The notes under the pieces are model-generated. The model was not told the origin of the DNA, did no database searches, and saw only the letters and a program-made list of their open reading frames with translations. Below are positions 1-11,890 of a stretch of DNA of 64,000 nucleotides, one piece after another. The stretch's first letter is position 1, and the number at the start of each line of letters is the position of its first letter. Source of the DNA: Heliocidaris erythrogramma (taxonomy: Eukaryota > Echinodermata > Echinoidea > Camarodonta > Echinometridae); assembly GCA_025617745.1 (NCBI GenBank), contig CM046853.1:59605233-59669232 (forward strand), written 5' to 3'. A program made the translations under genes and the position numbers.

Positions 1-1600
1 TTGTGAGTGCATGGGCAGGCATGTGACGTCAATGATCTAGCCAATTTCAATCTCTCCATACAAAAATATCTTGATTTCCAATTATCATTCATGTATTAAT
101 GTTCCTTATCACCTGCACGTCTAGTCTCGTGCCAAAATCAATTTACATCTTAAAGGTACAATTTAACTTTTCAAAATGCATGTTGAAAACTCATTCCAAA
201 AAGTGACAGGAAGGAAGAGTACATGGTCGGTGGCAATATGTTATGGAATCTCTTTGGAAAAAATCCTCTAGTTATGAAGATATCCACAATTTTCGGACTA
301 TTTGTAATATTTAAAATAATTAGTTTTCCCTTAAGTTTACACTGTATACATATGCTTCATTCCTTTCCTTTTCTTCTTTCTTTGCTTTCTCTTTTAAAAA
401 AAAATCCAGATATTTTATCTGCTCTGTTCAATTAAAGATGCCATCCCCAAAACATTTTATGATCAAGGATTTTGTGTAATGACCATTTCCTTTAAATTTC
501 AAAATCCTTTATAAGGGGATCAATCACTAAAAATGATTTATATATCCTTAGAATACATAAAGTCATAAGCTAAAATCAAACGAAACAAAAATCAAAACAA
601 AATAAAACTATAAGTGACATTCAAATGGTGAAGGATTAAAGAGCAGAAGCAATTTTTTTTTTAATATCAAGGCTTACAAGGATGTGTGGATGCTCATACA
701 AGTACATCAACTCCTACTAACATTAAAATTTCAGTATTCAAAATTGCAATATCTCTCTTCATATTTAATATTTAAAGCTGATATTTTGCATATATATAGC
801 ATACTGGCACGGAGCCCTAAATAAATAGAGTAAATATGTTTTTGTGATTTGTCCCCTTTGAGAGTTTGTCCATTCCACATTTAGAAACCATTGATACTGT
901 CAATACATAGGAAAGGTTCGTGGTTACTGTTTCACCACACTCCCACAAGCATTTCCCAAACATTAGATCCAATTTCCTCATCTGACTATTCTTGCAGTCT
1001 CAATTGGCCTGAACGCAACAATGTTTTCAAAACACATCTAAAGCTTTCCGTAAAGCCAGCTTTGCCCTTTCCAAGGTAAATGCAACTAAAGTAATTTGCT
1101 CGCTTTCCTTGTTTGTTTTGCCCAGTTCCATGTCATGAATTTATATTAAGATAGATTGAATCTATATACTGCACATACTTAGCAACAAGATTTGGAAAAA
1201 AAACATATGCCACTTATTTTGACCAAACCAAGGATATGTGCCCAAAATTTGAATCAAGAATGTACTCAGAGACAAAAATCAGAGAAAGCATAATTTTGGC
1301 ACATATGACAGTTATTTCTGAAAATTCCCTGTAATGTTTTTCTCAGAAAATCATTTTAAAGAAGTGATTCATATCTTAAAATTGTAGCAGATTGTTGTCA
1401 AATAATCTGAAGCCAGAAAAGGAATTTTAACCCCTTGTGAGCAAACAAGATTGTAGATTATTATAAACAATTAATAGAGGGTGCAATTTTGATTTCAAAT
1501 GCTTTATTTTATTGATAAATAAGCACAAGTGATGCTGTTACCCATGATATGGATTGTTCCTTAAAAACTTTCTCCAGCAAAAATACCCACAATGCACAGT
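1..1600. other. No gene seen
   Basis: AT-rich sequence with only short open frames. I looked for a TIMP first exon (a Cys-x-Cys codon pattern followed by a donor) to complete gene A and found none. Confidence 0.5.
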
Positions 1601-1935
1601 GAGTACTCGTTTTTCCAAAGGTCCATAATTCTGAAACAAAATTCCCATACAAGGGGGTTCATTATTCCAAATATGAAATAGGATTCATAATTTCAAACAT
1701 ATGTTGCATTACTCCGGAGGTTCAAAATTCTGAAAATGAAATAGGGTTCCTAATTCTGAAAATGAAACAGGGTTCCTAATGCTGAAAATGAAATACATGT
1801 AGGGTTCACAATTCTGAAAAAGAAATAGGATTTGTATTTCCGGAAATGTGAAAGGGTTCATAGTTCCGAAAAATGAAAGAGGGTTCATTATTTCAAAGGT
1901 TTGTAATTCAGAAAAATGATAAAACGTTGATGAGG
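1601..1935. repeat. GGTTCATAATTCCGAAA-type repeat, copy 1
   Basis: A run of variants of GGTTCATAATTCTGAAAATG at irregular 25-40-base spacing. The same arrangement, including a TTGCATTACTC segment, recurs at 55060-55250. Confidence 0.6.
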
Positions 1936-2081
1936 TTTACGGTTCACCATGTGTGTGTAAGTCTTGAAAAGAACTGTAAGGTTGGAGAAGGATAGTAGAG
2001 GAAGGAGAGAAGAGGAGATATACGGTAGAAGAGCAGGAGAGAGAATAGGATTACAGGTGAAGTCCTTTTCAAGGGGTAACC

Positions 2082-2275
2082 TCGCTAGTCATAAGGACCG
2101 CAGTTTTGTATGAATAGCGGTCCCTCTAAATAGCGAGCAAACCATAGACAAATTACCTTATTATTCATAAGGACCTCCATTCATAAGGACCACTATTCAT
2201 AACTATTCATAAGGACTATTCATAACGCATGTTAAATGAATAGTGGTCCTTATGAATAGCGAGCGGACCAGCTTT
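2082..2275. mobile_element. Foldback element built from ATTCATAAGGACC motifs
   Basis: The left end (CTCGCTAGTCATAAGGACCG at 2081-2100) is inverted at the right end (GGTCCTTATGAATAGCGAG at 2245-2263). The interior repeats ATTCATAAGGAC several times in both orientations. It is non-coding and MITE-like. Confidence 0.5.
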
Positions 2276-2279
2276 TCAA

Positions 2280-3910
2280 GACTTTACCTTTTCAAGAAAA
2301 AGTAACATACCTATGTAAAACCGACATGTTACCATATGAACTACCTCTCATCAACCATTTTCATACAGGCAGATAAGTAGCAAGCAGTGAATTTTGTATT
2401 GATTTTACAGATTGTTTCTAGACAATACAAAAACATCCTTCTCTATGAGTATCTATCTACTCACACCGAGCTACAAGATGATTATGATAAATATTGGCAA
2501 GCTTTATTCTATATTTATCCCTTAAAGTAGCCCCATCCTGTAAGATGAGTCAGCTTTATACAATCATAAACCACACAATGTGTCCACTTACAGGTAATCT
2601 TAAGTCTTAGTAATTAAACAAACTAAATTGTCATATAACTCTATGAAAATTACACTGAACCAGTAACAGCAACTGGAAAAAAGAAATCTGCCATTTAAAT
2701 TTGATAGAAAATGTGTGACTGTCAAGATAGTAGCCAAATAAAGAGTAAACTAGGTTGATATATCACCTATGTTATATTATCCCATATATCCACTTCCTTG
2801 ATTGAGCATAATAGTAGAAGCTATCTTGCCAACTATTCAAAAGTCATATCTGGACCTCTGCTTCTTCACCCCCCTCAGAAAAAAGAGCAAAAGAACAGAA
2901 AGGGAAAAAGGTTTTCAATCATTTGGTAACTTAGTATCCCACAAATATTTTGGGAGTCTGAAGAAGATAATTTATACCCTGTCTCCATTATTAATAAATG
3001 TACCCCCTGCACCCCTGTAAAAAATGATTAGAATAAAACTCATCACGGATAGAAATCACAATTTTTCTTCAAAAGGTAGGGTAAACAGATCATTTCATTC
3101 TTGTTCGGTGAATCAGTGACATGAATATCACTTCTCCAATGCTGAAATTGTTAATTTAATGCATGCAATAACTTGATAAACTTGATAAAAACAATTCTGT
3201 CTTCTCATTATGATTTTCATGGAAATTTAGGTACAAGATGATTTTTATCTAAGCAAATAACATTGCTTTGCAACTGCCACGGAAGTAGCAACACAGAAAA
3301 CCCTGCCAATTGGCTTGATATTGAAACAGAGTCCCCCGCGGCGAGGGGTAAGGTGTCAAGTAATACAGAAGTAGGAGAGGGAATCCGATCCTCCAGCAAG
3401 TATTTCTGATTATATTTGCCAAGCTATCAACCTGAACATGGAAGTGTTTGAGAGGACAGGAAAGATCAGCATCTGAAGATGCAGCCTCAAGGAGGGAAGA
3501 CGCAGGAAGAAGATGAAGGATGAAATGGAGGGTGAAAGAGAAGATGGAATGGAGGATGAGTTCTGGAAAGAGCAGTGAAACATGGGATGCATTCATAAAA
3601 CATTTTTGTTGCCCAGAATCATGGTTTCAAAAATCATATAGCTGTGTTTAATTCGTTAATTCAAACAACTTTCCAAAAAGAGCATTCTGAAATGTCATTT
3701 CCCCCTAATAATGCTTTCTGAAATTACATGAATGAAAATAACCAAGAGTTCAAAAGTTTTATGAACAGCAGCCAAAGAAAGAGAGAAAGAAAAATAGGAA
3801 GAGGTAAAGAATTGCATATTAGTGGGATAATATTTATTGCAAAGTGCACTGAATTGAAGGAATGTTATCAAGTGAGTAATGGGTTCTATTAAACTTCTTT
3901 CATTTTCAGG
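2280..3910. other. No gene seen
   Basis: AT-rich spacer. Short open frames on both strands (around 2802-3020 and 3217-3596) look like chance and show no recognisable domain. Confidence 0.45.
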
Positions 3911-4104
3911 TAGGGTGGCAGAGCCAAACCACTTGTATTTTAACCAGCGAGATACCCAACAGACCTTTCGCAGAGCGAAACATTCTTTGTAAAGATAACA
4001 TTTATAACTAGAAAGACCGTCAAAGGCGGCAGACCCACGCCTTAGCGGCGCTATAGAGTAGTTGCAATACTATACTAACTATGGGGTCAAAACTACAAGG
4101 TTAC

Positions 4105-4490
4105 ACTGAATTTGCAGGCGTCAACCGATCATCACCAAAATCTAATCAATTCTTTCCCTAATCGATTCTTGCCGGCGTCAACCGATCATCACCAAAATCT
4201 AATTGATTCTTTCCCTAATCGACTCTTTCCTGTCACTATCCGAACTGAAGTTCCTATACTTTACTACAGGGTAAAAACTTCATGGTCACACAGAATTTGC
4301 AGGGGTCAACCAATCATGACCAAAATCTGATCGATTCTTTCCTGTCACTTTCCGAACATTCCCTGAAAATTTGGTGCAAATCCGTTCACCCGTTCTCTCG
4401 TTATCTTGTACACAAACAAACAAACAAACAAACAAACATATGGAGCCCTTTACATAACCCTGCCGATTTCATCGGCGTGGGTAATAATTA
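4105..4490. repeat. Dispersed repeat with three GTCAACCGATCATCACC units
   Basis: The segment GCGTCAACCGATCATCACC...AATCTAATCGATTCTTTCC occurs at 4120, 4175 and, diverged, 4307. It is followed by a (ACAA)n tract at 4409-4437. The layout resembles the 3' part of an old transposable element. Confidence 0.5.
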
Positions 4491-5940
4491 TGTCCAAGTG
4501 AATTTATGCAAGAAAGAGATACATAAACATTAAAAATTTACTGAGAATGAAGGATGTTGAGTTCGGAAATAACTGGACGTACCAACATCATGATACCTAA
4601 AAAGGGGATATATAGAGAGATAAGAACAGTAATGATGGCTACTTTGAGAGGAAATGGTTTTGAGTGAGAGAGTTTTCCAGGAGAATTGATAATAAGCCCA
4701 CTGGGTATTCAAGGCAGCTATCTCTGGTAATATCATCTGTTATGCTGCATCACATAACATCTTCGGTAGCATTGCAGTAATCCTATATTTTCTCCCTAAT
4801 ACTCTGTAAAAATGAACAAAACCACATTTGGACTGGGAAGGGGGTGGTCTATTCAAAATCAATCCAATGTTTTATCAAAAACAAATGATGATATTACTAT
4901 TTTTTTAATAGATTAATTTGTACATTATTGGTATTGTTTCTAGTCACATTTGGACAATACATACATAGAATACAACAAAAACTATTGAGGCAATTAACTC
5001 TCCTAACCACATACACTAAAATAATTAAGAATTTGCACATTTTTGTAAATTCAGGTTTTATGGTTAATAAACCACTTTCGTTTTCCTTTGAAAAATTATT
5101 AAATATAATACCATTTGAGCATGACAATTTCCTTTTCACCTTGAAGATGGACAAAAAAGAATGTAGTCTTTTTCCTTCCATTCATGATAAACTTCACATT
5201 ACTTCATGTTCATTACAAGAATTGAAAACAATCTTGTCCTCTTGAAGACAGGCTATGACGTCTTCCTCCAAAACAGGCCTCTCTTCGATTTCTTCTGCAT
5301 TAGGGAAGAATACAGCTGAGTGTATTTGACATTAGGGTGCTGCAGAGAAGATGCAATTATACGGGATGCGGAGGATGAGAGCCTGTGAGGAGGATGGAGT
5401 TGTAGGCTACCAGTCCCTGAGATGTATGTTTGATATACTTTGCCGCATAAATGGGTATTGAATATCCCATTTACTGGCATGATTGCCGTAGGGTATTATT
5501 CATAAATGGAAGCTCAGAGCCTGTATTGCTTTGAAGTGCTATGTTGTTTCTGAATACAAATGGAATATTTTCAGGGGATAATTGGTGCATCAGAATTTTG
5601 ATTGCCCATTACTACGTCCCTATTCCTTACCCCAGGGAAACTGATAACATGACTATGGTATATTATATGTGAGACAAACGTTGTGCATCCATATAGTAAA
5701 GATTTCTGTGGATTCTTAAATAATGTTGTTTCACAAATAACTGATTCAATTGTACATATGCAGTAAACAATATTTCTCCCCACTGAAAAGAATTAGAATA
5801 AAGAAAGACCAAAATAAATTCACCAAAGTTACCAAATTGAGTACATATTGATAGAATACAACCTGCATAAATATGCCAACATCACAATAACCTTTGAATA
5901 ATGAAGAGCAAAATCATTTCTTTTCACTCTTATTTCACAG
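4491..5940. other. Gene A intron or upstream sequence, no exon seen
   Basis: No exon with TIMP features is visible. A 105-codon frame at 4928-5245 has no recognisable domain and very AT-rich codons, so I do not call it. Confidence 0.4.
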
Positions 5941-6630
5941 TGATTGGAGCAAGGGTTCTGAAGAGAAACTATGTCAGAAAGAATCCCAGAGGTCTTGGTT
6001 CTGGCACTGGACTGTTGGGGTCTGACCATGCTGCCATTGAGCCTTTAGGTGAAAGGACTCGTCCCTACCCTGGAACAGGTCTCCATCGTCTCCCAGATGA
6101 GCGAATCGATGACGGTGGCCTCGAACCCCTTGAACCTCTTCCATATCCAGATGGTCTAGAATCTCCCATTCTACCCGAAGCTGCAGAGCCTTTCCAGAAT
6201 GATGGATTACTTGGACCTATTCCTCAATCAGATGGGCTCAGACCCCTCCCTCAGAAGGATGGTCTGGAGCCCCTTCCCCAAGCAGATGGACTACAGCCCC
6301 TCCAGCAACCTGCTGGACTCCAACCCATACCCTTCGAAGGTGGCCCTGAACCACTAGGTCAGGCGGAGGGTCTCCTACCACTACCCCATCCAGAGGGCCT
6401 ACAACCCCTCCCTGAGGAACTGCACCCCCATGAGGCATTACCACCCCTCCCCTTACCAGAGGACTTGAAGCCCCTTGAGGACACAGTCACCACCCTCACA
6501 ATGCCACCTCAAGATTCCCTGATGACTGATACATCTGATGCCATGACAACCCTTCCTCCCCAGGAGAAATCGTCTAATGACACTGTTCTGTCGGAGCCTA
6601 CTATAGGTGCCGAAGAGCCCACCACAGAAG
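5941..6630 (+). CDS. TIMP: Gene A exon: strand A plus proline-rich repeat insert
   Basis: The acceptor follows a pyrimidine-rich tract ending TTTCACAG at 5940. The reading frame needs one base from the previous exon, giving Val-Ile as in TIMPs. The donor is GTATGA at 6631. After VIGARVLKRNYVRKNP the exon encodes degenerate 9-12-residue repeats built on D/E-G-L-x-P-L-P (roughly 6100-6480). A Ser/Thr/Pro-rich segment with one N-glycosylation sequon (N-D-T) follows, at 6481-6630. The opposite-strand open frame in this region is a by-product of the repeat. Confidence 0.8.
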
Positions 6631-8724
6631 GTATGACAAAGTTTACTTTATTAAACTAAAACAGAAAGAAAAGAAAGACCTTACAATAATTTTATGTATT
6701 GAACATACTATCCTTTAGGTATAAAGGATAAGATATAAACTTTAAAACTTCTAAGTAAATTGGACAAAATGAAATCGATGTTACTTAATTTACATAAAAG
6801 AAGTGCATCATAACTTACGAATATATACATGTACTAGGATCATGCAGGTTTATCAGCTGATCCATATCACTGTTTTGTAATTTTATTGATGAAGAATTGG
6901 TGTACCCAATCCTCTGTGCTTTATACATATTTGCTCATGAAAGATCTCTTCACTGTTTACTTTTCACACATTGTATTTCCCACAGAGGAGCGGACGATTG
7001 ACCCCGAAAGTATGGAGGCTTGGAATTACAAGATCATCTACACCCTTAAACTGAGCCACATCTACAAGACAGGGAGTGAGCAAGAAGGTTGGAAGCTAGG
7101 TGATGAGGTAGAGATTGAGAGTTCTGCAGCTTCCAGTCTGTGTGGTAGGACAGACCTCAAGAATGGAAAGAACTACCTCATTGCAGGTGAGCAATCTCTA
7201 TGTTACGAAGCTTGGTACAAACAATAATGATAAAAGGGGAATTCCAGATGTACCATACATGACATTTCCAGTCTACCAATGTGATTTTGAATATATTTTC
7301 ATTGTAGGACAATCTTTTGGAAGTACAGGTCCATATTCTTATCCTGTGGAGAAGATTTCATTGTTATTGCATACACATGTCGATCCACTGGGCTTAATTC
7401 CAAGTAATTTGAGGTTTAGTACTGAGCTGGTTTGACAGATCAATGGACACATTTACAATATGGAAAATGAAGATATGTGGTTGTACCACACAAGCTCCAG
7501 TGACAATTTCTCCAGGATCCATATCCTACACTCATGGGCGTAAATCCAGGGGGGGGGGGGGGGGACAGGAGGACATGTCCCCACCTTTTTGAAGAACCTT
7601 TTTTTTTTCCTTTTTTTTTTTGGTTGTCAGAAAATTTCAGACATTTCGGACAGTTAAATCATATATATATATAGCTTTTTCTCATTCTGTATGGACATAA
7701 AAATGATTTAATGATAAGAACTGTTTTAAATGACTGCATTATACTGACCTTTACCATTTATTTATTCTAGAGGCACAAACACCTCATTGTGACTTCCCAC
7801 CTAATGTCACATCCAATACAATATTTTACAACACATGCAGGTTCAAGGCTAAACCAAGTAAAGCTCTGCGACTGGGTACAGGAACATCACAAACTGACCA
7901 CCAGACAGAAGCAAGGACTCAAGACAGTCTATGGAAAGTCTTGCGATGTCTGCCAGGTGAGTGCATGATAGAACTACCTTGAGTGCTAAGAAAATCAAAA
8001 ATATGCTTTCAAGTGAGCTCCAGGGAACCTATCAAGTCCCATCTGAAGGTGAATACCTTACCAAAGGATGCTTGGGCAACAGATTAGTCTCAAATCCAGG
8101 TTACCCAGTTTCAAAGACCACTGTCCTATCCCCTGAGCCCCACCACCTCCAATTAAGGTGACAAAAGAAGTTCAGGCCTTTGTTTATAAGGCTGCTTTGT
8201 TACAGATATAAAAAGATACATATCTTGTTATATTAAGTGGAGCAAGTTCCTTATGGATTCTTAATTGGAATCAATTAATACAATCTCAAAAGAATCTTGA
8301 AACCGTTTTGCAGCTGCAGGTGAAGAATCAACAAATAATTAGCTTGCTGTATCATTTCCTTTCAATTACTCAGAAGTTCAGCTTTTAAAAAAATTTCAAG
8401 TCCTACACTTCAAAAGAATAATACATCACAGCCTTTATTGCATCGAGACATTGCAACATTTGCCTATATACTTCAATGGTGTCTTTTTTTCTCTCTCAAA
8501 ACTCTTAGATCCATTCCTGCACCTCCAGCAGACACTGCAAGAAACCCAAGGAGAATCGAGCAACCACCTGTCTGTACGATGCCTCTCAGGTCCACATAGG
8601 AGGTGCCTACAGCCCCTATGACTGCATTGCATCCCACTCGCGTTGCACCATGCGCCATGCACACAAGTGCAAGTGGCAGAAGAACAATGACTACCACAAG
8701 TGTGTCAAGCACCAGCTTCCTTGA
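5941..8724 (+). CDS. TIMP: TIMP-family protein with giant loop insert (gene A, 5' partial)
   Basis: Spliced from exons 5941-6630, 6986-7186, 7841-7956 and 8509-8724 (intron phases 1, 1, 0); with one base from the missing exon they give 407 codons and a stop. TIMPs are secreted inhibitors that block metalloproteinases with an N-terminal Cys-x-Cys wedge; that exon is not visible here and should lie upstream of the window. Seen: the first strand (VIGARVLKRNYV), then about 210 residues of Pro/Gly/Leu/acidic repeat and a Ser/Thr-rich stretch, then the remaining N-domain (YKIIYTLKLSHIYK, SLCGRTDL, YLIAG, LCDWVQ, KQGLKTVYGKSCDVC) and a Cys-rich C-domain ending in KCKWQKN and a basic, His-containing tail. 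The insert lies in the loop between strands A and B. That loop is variable in known TIMPs, but this one is far longer than usual. The TIMP assignment is firm; inhibitory activity cannot be judged without exon 1. Confidence 0.85.
6986..7186 (+). CDS. TIMP: Gene A exon: TIMP N-domain core
   Basis: Acceptor TTTCCCACAG at 6985, donor GTGAGC at 7187, phase 1 at both ends. Encodes YKIIYTLKLSHIYKTG, a charged segment, then SAASSLCGRTDLKNG and NYLIAG. This matches the TIMP strand B-C region and the conserved S-x-x-C-G motif before the L-I-A-G turn. Confidence 0.85.
7534..7625. repeat. G16 run with adjacent palindrome and T runs in a gene A intron
   Basis: Sixteen G at 7549-7564, then a short palindrome (GGACATGTCC), then two long T runs. 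Confidence 0.5.
7841..7956 (+). CDS. TIMP: Gene A exon: end of N-domain and linker
   Basis: The acceptor is ACATGCAG at 7840. I chose it over the TTCTAG at 7770 because only 7840 gives phase 1 and keeps the TIMP frame open: LCDWVQEHHKLTTRQKQG, then YGKSCDVCQ. The donor is GTGAGT at 7957, phase 0. The layout parallels gene B's LCSSWVQ and KSCDDC. Polypyrimidine support at this acceptor is weak. Confidence 0.75.
8509..8724 (+). CDS. TIMP: Gene A terminal exon: Cys-rich C-domain
   Basis: Acceptor ACTCTTAG at 8508, phase 0. It codes for 71 residues and ends TGA at 8722-8724. Seven Cys follow the one in the preceding exon (C-x4-C-x4-C, then four more, including KCKW and HKCV). The CxW near the end is typical of the TIMP C-domain. 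A candidate poly(A) signal AATAAA is at 8945. Confidence 0.82.
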   Translation: MHSCTSSRHCKKPKENRATTCLYDASQVHIGGAYSPYDCIASHSRCTMRHAHKCKWQKNNDYHKCVKHQLP

Positions 8725-8944
8725 GGAGAGGGGCGCTGATGCACCCCTCGTAATGCCATGAGGGCAACTCCTGCACACCATATTCCAAGAGTTTGATATT
8801 TCAAAGAAAACTTTTACCCAAGAACTTTATAAAGTTTGCCAATACATTTAAACCTCTTCATTCTTTCATTTCATCAAAAAGATGAAAATATCAAAGAAAA
8901 TATAGATATATTAATCTAAATGCAAGCAGATCTATTATCTATGT

Positions 8945-8950
8945 AATAAA
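8945..8950 (+). terminator. Candidate poly(A) signal of gene A
   Basis: AATAAA, 221 bases after the gene A stop codon. It is the first such hexamer downstream. Confidence 0.5.
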
Positions 8951-10393
8951 GCAAAGAAAATGATTCTGTGAATATTGTATGATATAGTAAAATGGTATAT
9001 CAAACAAGGTTGCAAACATTTCTAGAAAATGACTCATATGAATCGAGAATGGGTCCCAAAATTTAGTTGCACTACAAGAGATTGCTATTATAGTGCTCAC
9101 ATGGAGAGTCTGGCCAAATTACCAGTCTCCTGCTCATTTTCTGGAAATATTTGCTTCTTCATGTACATATTTTTCGTACAACCAAATGTAGTAAGGCATA
9201 TTAAAAAAACAATTGCAAAGTTAATTTAGTTTACTCAATATGCTGCCCTTCTACTTTGGAACATGACCCCATCTTATTTTACTGAATCATTTTTGGTATC
9301 AAATTAAAAATGCTTCTTAAATCCTACCTGTTAAAAAAGTTTTTTGAGTGACCTAAGGGAGGACAAATCACAATTCTAAGTCTGCTCTGTCTATTTCATT
9401 ATGTAGGCATATATAGATGCTACAGCAGTGATATACACTATAAAACACCATGATATTATTATCATTATCAAACAAGTTACGAAGAAAATCATTATTTAAT
9501 ATTCTTCTACATATGTAACCTAATTGCTGAAGCTTCAGGATCTTGACTTTGTGAGATCTAGAGATATTCACAATTCTTGAATCTTGTAGCTCTTTACCTA
9601 TAAAGGTCTTTCAGAGAATGAAACTATTCCACACTAATGCACTGTAAAACTTCTAGCCTCATTCTATTTACCCTTCCTGACATATCTCAAGCTTTGTATG
9701 TTATTTTTTTCGATTCGCTACCAAAGAATACCAATATTTGACAACTAAATTTGCATAAGCATTCCACTAGTTCCTCCAATTCTCTAGTTTCATTGACACT
9801 TCAGCTAAAACCTAAATGTAGTTGCTTACATCATGACTCTAAATGAAAAAAAAGGCTGATGAATAATATGTGAAAATAAATTTTTAATGTGATATATATC
9901 ATTATGTGTTTGTTTGCTTTCAGCTAAGATGTACAGATCTGTTAACCATAATGCCACTGACACTTTCATGATTTAACATTTTGAGTAGTTTGTGAGCTCT
10001 ATAGCTCTAGCCTGTTTCTAAATGGAGTGGGCTTTTCATTGCTGTCAATGAAGTTGAGTCTGAAGTAGGTATAAACCAATATATTGAAAGACAGGAATAG
10101 TGGAGGATTAATAAACCTACTCTAGACTAAGTACAATTGTTTCATTAAATGTAGAACAGCATTTCATTGGGAGCAGGAAAAAACAACACCATCTTCATAG
10201 CTTTAGAGCTCATGCTCTACTCATTTTTTAATATCACAAAATGGGGCACATGGTATTAAAGTCAAATGAATGGAGTAACACTGTGTGGTGCAGATTAGAT
10301 AGAATTTTGTACAGTAGTCAAGTAGTCTTGTATTGTAAACCAGTACAACTGAAATGGTTTTATGCATAGCATAAAAATACATATTGTGCATCC
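8951..10393. other. Intergenic, no gene seen
   Basis: AT-rich sequence after gene A with no supported exon or structured repeat. Confidence 0.45.
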
Positions 10394-11490
10394 AATGGGT
10401 GATTTCACGCTCGGTGTTGGTGTTTGGTGTTAGTGTCTATTTTGCCCGAAATCGTGATCTAACACCGACTATGAAATGAAAAAAAATCAGTCGGTGTTAG
10501 GTGTTGACCTCTGATTTTTTTGACGTAGTTCCGGTTGCCGGTGTTTGTTTTTTGTTAATAATCGTCTACTGAACCGAGCTCGGCCGTCGGTGTTTAATTT
10601 CATGTACAAATTCCCATTCACTAACACTATACCCCTAGGGATTAAGAAATACCGATTTCACGGTCGGTGTTGGTGTTGGTGTTTCTAGCTATGGGAAATT
10701 TTGCTGATTAGTCATGAGAAATAAAGACAGTAGGCGCTATTCGAAGTGTAATTTCATAGGCGTTAAGAGGTATTATGTTCATATAGGCCTGATATTAGAT
10801 CTAGGCCAGCATTTGGTCTAACGTTCGATCTAGAGCACACGGAAAGGAACTACTTTTGCTTTTTAATGGGTTTGAAGGAGTGAATAAAAATTCCGACCTA
10901 ATTTTCTTTTTAAGATAGATTTAATAAAAATGACGTTAGATATTCCGTAGTTAAAGACCCAGAGAATCCACATCATTTATCAGGATGAGATCTAAATCAA
11001 CATTTACAATACAAAAGCCATGAATCTTCACGGCTAATCTGTGCCAAGGCCTTAAATTTGGCGGTTTGCCCTGTACGCGCTACGCCGTCCGATCCGGCGT
11101 CTAGCTGCATTAGCTACCGCAGCATTTTCTGCTGCAAGTGAGAAATTCAAGAGAAATCATATCTAAACTTACTGTTCCTGTCAAGACCATCCATTTCTGT
11201 GAAGTTTCTTACCACACTCTAGATCAAATAATTATTTATTTTAGAATTCCCGGACTACTCGTGTATTTTAAGGATATTCTAGACCAATAATTAAATAGTT
11301 TTAAACATTTTTTTTCCCTTCGTTAAAAACGGTGCTGACGCCATTACCAGTGTTAAGCTATCGATGCGCTTTGTTAGGATATCGGTATCGGCTCCTTAAT
11401 CTGAATAGCGGTGTTTGAGCTCGATTTTAGGATAATTTTCGCTCTAAACACCAACACCAAACACCAACACCGAGCGTGAAATCACCCAAT
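10394..11490. mobile_element. 1.09-kb foldback DNA transposon with AAT target duplication
   Basis: Long terminal inverted repeats: GGGTGATTTCACGCTCGGTG from 10397 is mirrored by CACCGAGCGTGAAATCACCC ending 11487. Identity continues through repeated GGTGTT motifs for about 40 bases. AAT flanks both ends (10394-10396, 11488-11490). A third, internal copy of the end (GATTTCACGGTCGGTGTTGG) starts near 10653 in the left-end orientation. No transposase frame, so it is non-autonomous. A 3-bp target and G-rich ends would suit the PIF/Harbinger group, but the target is not the usual TWA. Confidence 0.75.
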
Positions 11491-11750
11491 GTCTACTGTA
11501 TGAAATACTTGTGGTATCTTTCAATTAAATCACTTTACTTAATTTTGTTTTTTATTTCCCTCCCTTCTATATGTTGATGTAAATATTAATTGTTAGAGCT
11601 TCAAACTGTACATATCTGCTGGAAATGATTCCATGGACATTTCCATTTTTTTTTCCTTCACTATCTTTGAGTATTTCAAGCAGATTTATTTATGCTTGCC
11701 AAGTATAAAAATGAAATACTTTGAAGTCATGAAATAATATATTAGCTCTT
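11491..11750. other. Intergenic, no gene seen
   Basis: Short AT-rich stretch between two mobile elements. Confidence 0.4.
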
Positions 11751-11751
11751 T

Positions 11752-11890
11752 AGAGTCAGAAAGGTGTTAATTTTGTGTTAACCCGTTTACTACTGAATTC
11801 TTTAACTCTCTTAGGCTTAATACAGGAGCCAGCCGGTTCCCGTAGTCTATGGGTTAAATGATTTGAGTTAATGCCCTTTTGGCCCTTAGC
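11752..11890. mobile_element. GAGCCAGAAGGG hairpin family, copy a, with TTAA insertion
   Basis: The left arm (GAGTCAGAAAGGTGTTAA) and right arm (GAGTTAATGCCCTTTTGG) form the same imperfect hairpin as the copies at 15430, 29563, 34013 and 46288. The loop holds a TTAA-flanked insertion at 11778-11857. Confidence 0.6.
11778..11857. mobile_element. TTAA mini-element, copy i
   Basis: Begins TTAACCCGTTTACTACTG and ends CGTAGTCTATGGGTTAA, with imperfect inverted ends and TTAA at both borders. Related elements lie at 35443, 46851 and 59652. Confidence 0.55.

Noticed and set aside
3269..3277. Cys-Asn-Cys codons, considered as the missing first exon of gene A
   Set aside because: No signal peptide before it, no third Cys or H-x-Q motif after it, and no suitable phase-1 donor.
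4928..5245. 105-codon frame
   Set aside because: Very AT-rich, no recognisable domain, and also open over much of the opposite strand.
7771..7956. A longer version of the third visible gene A exon, starting after the TTCTAG at 7770
   Set aside because: Phase 1 entry there gives a frame that misses the LCDWVQ and KSCDVC motifs; entry at 7841 restores them.
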